Source: Tritrichomonas musculus
Taxonomy: Eukaryota; Parabasalia; Tritrichomonadida; Tritrichomonadidae
Length of the DNA: 64,000 nucleotides
Assembly (NCBI GenBank): GCA_039105265.1
Contig: JAPFFF010000038.1
Coordinates: 1,240,001 to 1,304,000, forward strand
Direction of reading: 5' to 3'
Positions 56,282-64,000 of the stretch are shown here, in pieces. The notes beneath the pieces are model-generated. The model worked only from the letters and a program-made list of their open reading frames with translations. It did no database searches and was not told the origin of the DNA. Within the stretch, counting starts at the first letter, position 1. Each line of letters starts with the position of its first letter. A program made the translations under genes and the position numbers.

Positions 56282-58867
56282 TCAAATGTCTTCAATTCTT
56301 TCTGTTAATCTTCTTCCTGTAATTATGCATACAGGGTTTCGACTTGAAGCTATAATTCTTCTTAATTCACTCCTTTCGTAATAAACTCCTGTTGATGACA
56401 AAACCCGATCTCTTATTTCTCTTCCTGACACCTGTGAAATCATGTAACGAGGAATTACGTTAATAATAGGAACAGGAATATCTGAATCCACAATTTTTAC
56501 TTTTTCCAAAAACTCGTTATAATCTTTTTTTCCAACAATTTCAGCTGATTCTTTTGCCTTTCTGTAATAACTGTCAGGATCATTCAAAAAAGTCTCGAAA
56601 ATGTCGATTTGAATTGGAGATTCAATTGAAGGAGAAACAAATAATTCTTTGATTTCTTGAATGATATCGATCATATGAATTGTCGGCATGTAATATTTTT
56701 CCACGATATTTAAGCAAATTCGTCCTTCTTTAGAAATGTTCAAGTGATATGGAGCTGTCGAAAAGTATATTGCCGGAGCAACTGCTGGATACAAATCTGG
56801 GAAAAAAGCTTTCAATTGATACCATCTTCCTTCATAAATAGTTCCACTTGTTCCTTTAATGAAAACAGTCCATTTAGTCATATCTATTCTTAGTGTGAAT
56901 ATTTTTATTTCATCATCATAATCAGGTGAGTTTTCGTTCATCAAATTGGCTGCAAGACGAAGTTCTCGAAGAATTCTGCGAATTCTTTTATTTGGAGCTT
57001 GAACTCCTTGGTTAACAAAAACTATATGACGTGGTGTTGCAAAGCCATGATTTATAAAAGGACATAAATGATAAATCATTAAATCAGAATCAAAACTAGA
57101 TTTTTCGGCTGCTCTTCTAAGGAAATTTGGCTCAATAATATCAGGATTTTGTTTAATTCTTTTTGGTGATGAATATCTATCATCTGGAATAACAGGAACT
57201 ATCTTTGTATAACGTACATTAAAATCAAGAAACGCACTGTTTTCAAATAAATTCAATCCTTCAATTATCGTCTTCGGATTGAATGATAATCCGCCAGAAA
57301 TGTGTGCAATTGCAGTTATTAACTTGGAATAATCGTCATCTCCAATTGTAACGTTATCAAAAATAATTTTGTTTTTAATTAATTCTTTAGTAATATTGGC
57401 ATAGTCCAAATATCCTTCATTATCATAATAGAATTGTCCCATTAATATGATTCTTTTCACTGCTTTTGGATAGATTTCTTGTCCTGATTCATTTAATGAA
57501 AATTTTTTAATTTCATCAATTGCAAATGAAAGAAATTTTGAGTAGATATCATATCTTCCTAACTTGGATTCTTTTAATATTTCAGCTTCAAAATCAGGAG
57601 TGAAAGGAGTAAATGGTACACGCATTAATGCTTCACCTTTGTATGAAGCAAGTCCAATCATGCATGGAATTCGATAGCCTAACAATCGATTAGCAAATGC
57701 GGTCAAAAATTGAATTGCTGCAAGTTGGCATGTTGGACAATCTTTTGATTTGTCATTAAAATCAAATTTATTTTTCATTACAGATGTTTCATCAAGGTAA
57801 ACAAGAATAATTTGTTTGATCTTTTCTGTATCAATAACGTTCTCAAATGATTCTTGTCTTGTATTTAATGAAATTTTTTCTCTCTTCGCAAATGAATAGA
57901 CATCAATAGAATCGACAAAGCCAGTCATTGGATCAATAATGTCAACATTATTTACATTGTTTGTCCCTTTTTCACAAGATTGCTTCAAATAAAGGAAATT
58001 GTGCTTCTTTCCTCTCACAATCGAACAGCCAGTTGCATCAAGAATTGAGAGAGGCAAAATTGGCGTGAAAAACATATTTTTTTCATATGCTTTTTCAATA
58101 TCACACATTTCAATCTCTTTCATCATTGCTGAATTATAATCCAAGCCAAAATCACCAGTCCAGACATATGCATAACGTCCCAGATTCAATTTTGTCAGAA
58201 ATTTCATATCCTCTGAAATATTGGGCGTTATTTCTATCGTTTGAAGGGGCAAACTTTCAGGAATGCTTGGATCATTACAAAGCAAATTACAACATTTCAA
58301 TGCATATTCAAAAAGTTGTATACTTTTTATGTTGTTCGGTACCATCCATCGAAAATATGTCCACAACGTCGAGCAAATGGTGATGATGTCGCGACCGTTT
58401 ACATCGTAGTTATCAATGACGCGTTGGAAAGACGTTATTAACGGTGGAAAATGAATGAAATATGCACATGAACGAAGAAAAAGATCACTGTGATTGCCTT
58501 CATGGTTCAGGTAGCCAAGGAGACAGGCAATATTTGAAAGGCCGATAGATGTCGATTCAAAAAGTGGTGAAAGAAGTGTTTTTCGATTTATATCATTCGT
58601 GTTGCAAAGTTCGTAATAATTGTTGCTGATATCAATAGGATTTAATGGACTTGTTAAAACTCCATAGATGTATGGCGACGGTTGTGGTCCAACTTCTTTG
58701 CAATAAATATCTTTTAGATTACCACTGAGAAATGGAATTCCCCCTGAAACATAAACTATTAAATCACACTTTTGTATAGAAACGTGCTTCTGAATTTTGT
58801 TTAATAAGAAGTTTTTTAATTCATTTGGTGTAAAAGACATATCTAATTCAACTTCAATTCCTTTCAT
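56282..58867 (-). CDS. vWA-like, E2 ubiquitin-conjugating and U-box fusion protein
   Basis: The 861-residue product starts at MKGIEVELD (ATG 58867). In order it has: a possible ubiquitin-like front (about 10-75); a helical region; a vWA-like region (about 345-560, ILVYLDETSVMKN, then AFANRLLGYRIPCMIGL and KRIILMGQFYYDN); an E2 UBC domain (about 620-755: RRILRELR, GTIYEGRWYQLKAFFPDLYP, then HLNISKEGRICLNIV with the catalytic Cys near 718); and a C-terminal U-box-like region (about 800-861: VSGREIRDRVLSSTGVYYER, then CIITGRRL). It would join E2 and E3 steps of ubiquitin transfer in one chain. The vWA MIDAS motif is only partly kept. Confidence 0.8.
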   Translation of the reverse strand: MKGIEVELDMSFTPNELKNFLLNKIQKHVSIQKCDLIVYVSGGIPFLSGNLKDIYCKEVGPQPSPYIYGVLTSPLNPIDISNNYYELCNTNDINRKTLLSPLFESTSIGLSNIACLLGYLNHEGNHSDLFLRSCAYFIHFPPLITSFQRVIDNYDVNGRDIITICSTLWTYFRWMVPNNIKSIQLFEYALKCCNLLCNDPSIPESLPLQTIEITPNISEDMKFLTKLNLGRYAYVWTGDFGLDYNSAMMKEIEMCDIEKAYEKNMFFTPILPLSILDATGCSIVRGKKHNFLYLKQSCEKGTNNVNNVDIIDPMTGFVDSIDVYSFAKREKISLNTRQESFENVIDTEKIKQIILVYLDETSVMKNKFDFNDKSKDCPTCQLAAIQFLTAFANRLLGYRIPCMIGLASYKGEALMRVPFTPFTPDFEAEILKESKLGRYDIYSKFLSFAIDEIKKFSLNESGQEIYPKAVKRIILMGQFYYDNEGYLDYANITKELIKNKIIFDNVTIGDDDYSKLITAIAHISGGLSFNPKTIIEGLNLFENSAFLDFNVRYTKIVPVIPDDRYSSPKRIKQNPDIIEPNFLRRAAEKSSFDSDLMIYHLCPFINHGFATPRHIVFVNQGVQAPNKRIRRILRELRLAANLMNENSPDYDDEIKIFTLRIDMTKWTVFIKGTSGTIYEGRWYQLKAFFPDLYPAVAPAIYFSTAPYHLNISKEGRICLNIVEKYYMPTIHMIDIIQEIKELFVSPSIESPIQIDIFETFLNDPDSYYRKAKESAEIVGKKDYNEFLEKVKIVDSDIPVPIINVIPRYMISQVSGREIRDRVLSSTGVYYERSELRRIIASSRNPVCIITGRRLTERIEDI

Positions 58868-59103
58868 TAACAATTCTAGAGTTCCAGTGGAAAAAAATCA
58901 AATTTTTCATTTTTAGGTAATAATCTTTTGCTGCAATCCATTTAATCAACAAAATGCTAATTTATTATCATATCACATTTCATTGTTATAAAATTTTTAA
59001 AAAGGATGGGGAAAAAATTGATTTAGAATTCTTGTTTCTAATTGATTGAATTTGTTGAACAATTCATATTTTTTAACTTAACTTTATTTGTAATTAATTC
59101 TTT

Positions 59104-59581
59104 TTATTTGTAATTTATCCACCAACAATGATGATAATTTTTTATAATTCTACCAGCAGTATAGGTTGATATAGATGTTAAATCTGTATACTTAGAAATT
59201 CCAAAATCGCAGATTTTTGCATGTTTTTCAACGTTTACAATGATGTAGGCCATTTTCGAATCACGACGAATGATTTTATTATCATGAAGATATTTCATCG
59301 CTGAACAGATTTCATAAATGATTCCAATAAGTTCAAAATCTTCTAATTCTGTGATGACTTCCTGAAGATTCATATAGAATAGCTGGATTGTGGGTTTCAT
59401 CGCCTATGTAGAAACATAGAAATCCTTTTTTTGTTAAACAATTTATTACTTCATATACAGTTGATGTCGCTCCTTCGCCAATAATAATAGACTTTTCTAA
59501 AAGTTTATCAATCAAAATTGTATCTAAAGCTTTGAATGTAGACTTATGAAAGAGTTTCATTATTTCGGTTTTATTCATCAA
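59104..59581 (-). pseudogene. Protein kinase pseudogene
   Basis: Two overlapping frames give kinase parts. The first (59581-59333) starts at MMNKTEIMKL with IGEGATSTVYEV (glycine loop). The second (59400-59104) has ICSAMKYLHDNKIIRRDSK, with RRD in place of HRD, and AKICDFGISKYTD. The region between loop and catalytic segment is short and out of frame, and the sequence stops after the activation segment, so the C-lobe is missing. It resembles a TKL-type kinase. Confidence 0.75.
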
Positions 59582-59722
59582 CTCTATTAATGTCCTTCAA
59601 AAATATATAAAGTTTTTCGATTAACAACTTTTTTTGACACATAATATTCAGAACATTACTAATTTTCAATAACAACTTTTTGAGAGCACAACTCAAAAAA
59701 GATTGCATTCAAGATAACCTGT
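59582..59722. other. Short intergenic stretch
   Basis: Only A/T-rich sequence; nothing supported. Confidence 0.5.
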
Positions 59723-59920
59723 GTCCTCTATTTGGAAAGTGAAGTGATTTTTTAATTGTTTAAAAACGAAGGTGTATTGATTGTAAATTAGTTTTATAAA
59801 TATAATTATATATTTAATAAATGATTGTTTTTATAAAAAGAATATTCAGCTAAAATAGCATTAATTGTTAAAAAGATATTTTCAAAACAAAAATTCACTT
59901 CACTTTCATAATAGAGGGCA
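59723..59920. mobile_element. About 200-bp MITE with 26-bp inverted ends
   Basis: TGTCCTCTATTTGGAAAGTG on the left and TGCCCTCTATTATGAAAGTG in the complement of the right (59920) match at about 21 of 26 positions. The inside is AT-rich without a frame. The flanks (TG left, TA right) are not a clean duplication, so the class is uncertain (possibly Tc1/mariner). Confidence 0.5.
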
Positions 59921-60057
59921 TACTTTATTTCTAAATAAAAAAAAGAGTCATGTTTGTCATGCATTTCTGGTGGTTAATAAATATTGTTTATATTATAAAT
60001 GAAAAAAAAAAATATTAATTTATCAAATAAATTTTATTTATTATAATTATTAATGAC

Positions 60058-63000
60058 TTATATATCAAATATACTTTTTCCATATCGTATACCTATAGAA
60101 ATTCCCTTGTTATTCAAACTTGGAAAAGAATACAGGCGATAATTCTCAAATATTTCTTTCTTCTGAGTATACAAACATATCATATCATCAGTAATGAATC
60201 TTTTTCTTGTTTTTTTCTTCTGATCAATAGTTTCATCATTATCATCTTCATTTCTCTTTTCATCAGAAAGAAAAGATGTATTCAAATGGGAGAAATGTTC
60301 TTTATAACAACGCTTTCTTGTTATTTTTGGATTAATTATCTCTTTTAATTTTATTGATCTATTTTCTTTTCCTTCATTATAAATTTTAACGATGATTTTT
60401 TCACTGATAAATGAAAGATTACTCATTTTTTTAACAAACAGAGGCATTGAATTATTTGAATTGATTTCTATTGTTTGCAAGGAATCGCAATCATCAAAAG
60501 CATCAATATTAATTATTTGAAGATTATCGATAAATATATGAATTTTTTCTAATGATTTACAATTACAAAAGGCTTTTGAATGAATTTCTTTTTTCATGCA
60601 ACTTCTTCTGATTGATTCATCATTTTCTCTTCCTTCTTCTTTAGAGTTTATTAAATCAATAATAAATTCTTTTAATGAAATACAATTCATAAAAGATTGG
60701 TAACCAACAAAGAAATTATCATAATTACTGCTGACTTGTGTATTGAATCTTTTCAAAGAAGAGCAATTATAAAAAGTTCTGTATTGAATGTTTGAAAAAC
60801 ATGTCCCTTTTACAGAAATTATTTCCAAATTCGTGCAGTTCATGAATGCAGATTTTCCTACCGAAACGCATGACTCGGGAATATTAAATGATTTAAGTGA
60901 ACTACAATTTTTGAATGCACATTCACCAATCGATTTCATGCATAAAGAATTTGATCCAAATTCAAAAATTTCCAAATTATTACAACTCATAAAAACTTTA
61001 TCATGAATTTGTTCAATTGTTGGTGGAACATGAAAAGTAGAAAGTGATTTACAATTAAAAAATGCTTCTTTTTCAATTATTTTTAAATATAAGTCTTTGC
61101 TTGATTTTCCTTTCTTTTTACGAAATTCTACTGATTTTAAACCAGTACAATCCTTAAATGCTCCTTCTTTAATTATAACACAAGTATCAGGAATGATGAT
61201 TTTTTTTAAATTTTTACATCCTTTGAATGCACCTTTAGAAATATAGAAAAGATTCGTTGATTCGCCAAATTCAACAATTTCAAGTGAATCAAAATACGAT
61301 AAACAATAATCTTCCATTAATGCATAATTACCTAAGATTTTAATTTCGTTAACATTACAATTTTTTTTAGAATTCATTTTAAAATCATCAATGTAGTTAT
61401 TTGAATCTTTTGAATATTCAATTGTTGTCAAATTTTTCATGTCATCTAGCACATATTTTCCTAAAAATAAGCCTCGAATTTTCAAGCATTTTAAGTTTTT
61501 AGGTGCAAATAATAAATAACATTCATCAAATTTTATTTCAATCTTTGAATTATCAGGTAATAGATTTGAAATGGATTGAAGGCGCAAATTTATTAATTCA
61601 TTTTTTTTATTGTATTCAGATTTATACTTATAAATTATTCCATCTTCAGATATTTGAAAAGTATTTGATAATTTTCCATTGTAAAATGAAATTTTATTCA
61701 ATTTTGGTAAGTTTCTTGGTTTAAAAAGTTTTTTGAGATTATAATTAAGTTTTAATTCCTCAATTTGTGTGTTTTCAAATGATCCTTTATGTAATTTTAC
61801 AATATTTGTATTTTGGGTTGTATTAACTTTTTTGAGATTAATGCAATTAGAAAATGCATATGAATAAATCACTGATACTGAATCAGGGATATTAATTTCT
61901 TTTAACGAAAAATTATTAGCAAATGAATAGCATGAAATTTCAGTCAATCCATCATTCAAATTTATTTTTGATAATTTCCTGCAATTAAAAAAGCATTTGA
62001 AAGGAATTATTTTAACATTTTTAGGAATATCGATGGTTTTTAATTCTTTACATTCATAAAAAGAATGTTTTCCTATTGTTTTTAATTGACTGTTTGATAA
62101 AAAGGTTATTTTTTCTAATTTGGAGCATAATTTAAATGCAGACATTCCTATTTCTATGACTGAAGAAGGAATTGTTACTTCTTTCACACGAGAACAACTG
62201 AATGCTAATTTAGGTATTTTTTTAATATTAATATCATTACTCAAGAAAACTTTTGATAATTTATTTGTATTCAAAAAGTTAAAAATTGATAATTTTACAG
62301 TCTTACGAAATGATTTTTCTCTTTCAAATAAAATTAAATCTTCATTCTTCCAAATTATATTATTAACTTTATAAAAATCACCAACAAGTCGATCAATGAA
62401 AACTGTATTAATTCTTCTGTACGGCCAATAAGTACGTTTTCCTAAAGAACAGTTATTTGTATTCTCTTTTGTTAGTTTTTTCAAAAATAAATGAATATTT
62501 GTATTAACAATATATTCCATTATATGTGAACATTTATCAAAGAAATCATACCATTTATAACTTTCTAAATTAAATTTAAATATTTTAACTGATGAATTAT
62601 AAAATGCTGATTCATTAACATAGCAATAATGTATCTTATTTTGATTTAATAGATTGTTATATTTGATTTGTTTTAAAGTTGAAGAACTGCTAATCTGTCG
62701 TTTATCTTCTTCTTTTGGTGAAGACATATTTTTGTTTTCAATTATATCTAATGTTGATTTTAATTGATTTGGCTTTATAATCAAAGGTAAATTTGTTTTT
62801 GAAGCAGATTTTTTAATTATTGGCGGAGAAAAACTTTGCTCTGATAATTTTGATTTACTAATCTTTGTAAAAGTTTTTATTCTTTTATTTTTTTGATTGA
62901 ATTTATGAATCGATTCCATGTCCTTTAATTTATTCCAATCTTTGACAGATTTACAATGTGTAAAATCTATTAATTTTAATGATTTGGTGTTTTCAAATGC

Positions 63001-63765
63001 ATGGTTTTCGATATAGCGAATAGAAGAAGGAAATACGAGTTCTTCAATGCAAGTTCCTGAAAAAGCAGAATCACCTATATATTTGACATTTGTGTGATCT
63101 AAATTAACATTCATTAATTTGTGGCAAAAATAAAAACTAGAATCATTAATTATTTGAATAGATCTTGGTAGATTAATTGATTTCAATCCTGAGAAAGCAA
63201 AACAAAATTTTGGAATTTCTTTCAATTGACAATTAGATTGAAATTCTACAATTTCAAGATTTTGACAATCAATGAATGCTTCATTTCCAATTGATTTAAC
63301 TGATTCTGGGATAATAATTTTTTTCAATTTTGTGGAATGAGCAAAAGCACAATCTTCAATAGAAACTAATGAAATATCAGGTAAATAAATGTTTTCTATG
63401 TTTGGTCCACAAAATGCTCCACTTTCAATTGTTGAACAGCTTTGAATAATACTAATCTGTTTCAAATTTCGAGGAACAAAAATCAATGATTGATCTAAAA
63501 CTTTTTTCCTATAGTATACTTCATTGTTATTCATAACATAATAAGTATTGTTTGATTCTTTCATTATTGATGTTAACGAAGGTGTATTTATAAACGCTTT
63601 AGAAGATAATATAGATATAGTTTTAGGTATGTTAATTGTTTCGAGTGACAAATCACCTGAAAATGAATATTCTTTGGTTGAATAAAAATGTTTTGCAACT
63701 GTTGCAAAAGTTATAAGTTTTATTTTGGGAAAATGGAAATCTGTTAAAATCAACATTTTTTCCAT
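60058..63765 (-). CDS. Large BspA-like leucine-rich repeat protein
   Basis: The 1235-residue protein is built mostly of BspA/TpLRR-type units of 22-25 residues, with patterns such as CAFAHSTKLKKIIIPESVKS, AFKLCSKLEKITFLS and SFADCTGLKSVEF-like blocks. These are interrupted near residues 270-430 by a Lys/Ser-rich spacer. There is no signal peptide and no membrane helix. The repeats are more diverged than those at 7129-8376. The C-terminal 80 residues are basic (KKKTRKRFITDDM). Adhesion or scaffold roles are typical guesses for the family. No damage is seen. Confidence 0.85.
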   Translation of the reverse strand: MEKMLILTDFHFPKIKLITFATVAKHFYSTKEYSFSGDLSLETINIPKTISILSSKAFINTPSLTSIMKESNNTYYVMNNNEVYYRKKVLDQSLIFVPRNLKQISIIQSCSTIESGAFCGPNIENIYLPDISLVSIEDCAFAHSTKLKKIIIPESVKSIGNEAFIDCQNLEIVEFQSNCQLKEIPKFCFAFSGLKSINLPRSIQIINDSSFYFCHKLMNVNLDHTNVKYIGDSAFSGTCIEELVFPSSIRYIENHAFENTKSLKLIDFTHCKSVKDWNKLKDMESIHKFNQKNKRIKTFTKISKSKLSEQSFSPPIIKKSASKTNLPLIIKPNQLKSTLDIIENKNMSSPKEEDKRQISSSSTLKQIKYNNLLNQNKIHYCYVNESAFYNSSVKIFKFNLESYKWYDFFDKCSHIMEYIVNTNIHLFLKKLTKENTNNCSLGKRTYWPYRRINTVFIDRLVGDFYKVNNIIWKNEDLILFEREKSFRKTVKLSIFNFLNTNKLSKVFLSNDINIKKIPKLAFSCSRVKEVTIPSSVIEIGMSAFKLCSKLEKITFLSNSQLKTIGKHSFYECKELKTIDIPKNVKIIPFKCFFNCRKLSKINLNDGLTEISCYSFANNFSLKEINIPDSVSVIYSYAFSNCINLKKVNTTQNTNIVKLHKGSFENTQIEELKLNYNLKKLFKPRNLPKLNKISFYNGKLSNTFQISEDGIIYKYKSEYNKKNELINLRLQSISNLLPDNSKIEIKFDECYLLFAPKNLKCLKIRGLFLGKYVLDDMKNLTTIEYSKDSNNYIDDFKMNSKKNCNVNEIKILGNYALMEDYCLSYFDSLEIVEFGESTNLFYISKGAFKGCKNLKKIIIPDTCVIIKEGAFKDCTGLKSVEFRKKKGKSSKDLYLKIIEKEAFFNCKSLSTFHVPPTIEQIHDKVFMSCNNLEIFEFGSNSLCMKSIGECAFKNCSSLKSFNIPESCVSVGKSAFMNCTNLEIISVKGTCFSNIQYRTFYNCSSLKRFNTQVSSNYDNFFVGYQSFMNCISLKEFIIDLINSKEEGRENDESIRRSCMKKEIHSKAFCNCKSLEKIHIFIDNLQIINIDAFDDCDSLQTIEINSNNSMPLFVKKMSNLSFISEKIIVKIYNEGKENRSIKLKEIINPKITRKRCYKEHFSHLNTSFLSDEKRNEDDNDETIDQKKKTRKRFITDDMICLYTQKKEIFENYRLYSFPSLNNKGISIGIRYGKSIFDI

Positions 63766-64000
63766 TTATTTTGATTCAAGATAATTTTGAGAATTGATAT
63801 CAATTGAAACTTGGAGGAAAGTTAAAGCAAGTAAAATACAAATAAAAATCTTCAGAATTTTATATCTTTAAGCGTTTTTTTTATCGCAATCTTTACCAAC
63901 CTCAATATCCTTGTTCTTTGTTAAATTCAGCAACTTCGTTCATTAATAGCCTCATATACCTGAGCATTGCCAAATTCTACTACCTTTTTCTGAACTAATT
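63766..64000. other. Upstream region and possible end of another gene
   Basis: After the start region of the BspA-like gene, 63880-64000 read on the minus strand gives VQKKVVEFGNAQVYEAINER and then a stop. This could be the 3' end of a gene that begins beyond the window, or debris. No family is recognised. Confidence 0.3.

Overview
The window looks like nuclear DNA of a parabasalid protist (Trichomonas or Tritrichomonas type). The evidence is very AT-rich intergenic DNA, single-exon genes with a TCATT initiator a few bases before the ATG, DUF3447-type ankyrin proteins, BspA-like leucine-rich repeat proteins with 23-residue units, TKL-type kinases, a clan CA cysteine protease, a Myb protein, and a large Maverick/Polinton. 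The species cannot be fixed from the sequence alone.

Layout. Positions 1-8.4 kb hold a decayed ankyrin gene, a Tc1/mariner-like relic, a Sel1-repeat relic, a 1.7-kb foldback DNA transposon with about 340-bp inverted ends and an 8-bp target duplication, and a broken ankyrin/BspA chimera. Positions 8.7-13.5 kb hold a minus-strand gene with five kinase modules in a row, of which only the third and fourth keep the catalytic motifs. Near 15 kb a GOST/lung-7TM-type receptor fragment is interrupted by a 364-bp MITE. A papain-family protease lies at 16.65-17.6 kb and a hAT relic with a perfect 8-bp duplication at 18.0-19.4 kb.

Positions 19526-45102 are a 25.6-kb Polinton with inverted ends of about 240 bp, AG...CT termini and a 5-bp duplication (ATATT). 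It carries a protein-primed DNA polymerase, integrase, packaging ATPase, Ulp1/adenain-like protease, double-jelly-roll-type capsid candidate, penton candidate, two giant related fibre-like proteins, an HNH nuclease squeezed between two genes, and several small unknowns. It looks whole or nearly whole, with at most one or two breaks, and young because its ends are nearly identical. Three of its proteins carry five copies of a G-(V/I/T)-Q-T motif resembling dynein light chain LC8 ligands.

Positions 45.1-64 kb return to host DNA: a tail-anchored orphan, two small inverted-repeat elements, a fusion of a papain-like domain to a bacterial-type nucleotide-sugar 4,6-dehydratase, another 1.4-kb inverted-repeat element, a two-repeat Myb protein, a three-helix membrane protein, a Tc1/mariner relic, a protein joining vWA-like, E2 and U-box regions, a kinase pseudogene, and a 1235-residue BspA-like protein.

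The host genes show no operon-like co-operation. The Polinton genes form a replication, integration and virion-making set. The most notable novelties are the E2/U-box/vWA fusion, the papain-like/dehydratase fusion, the five-kinase chain, and the LC8-like motifs in the Polinton.
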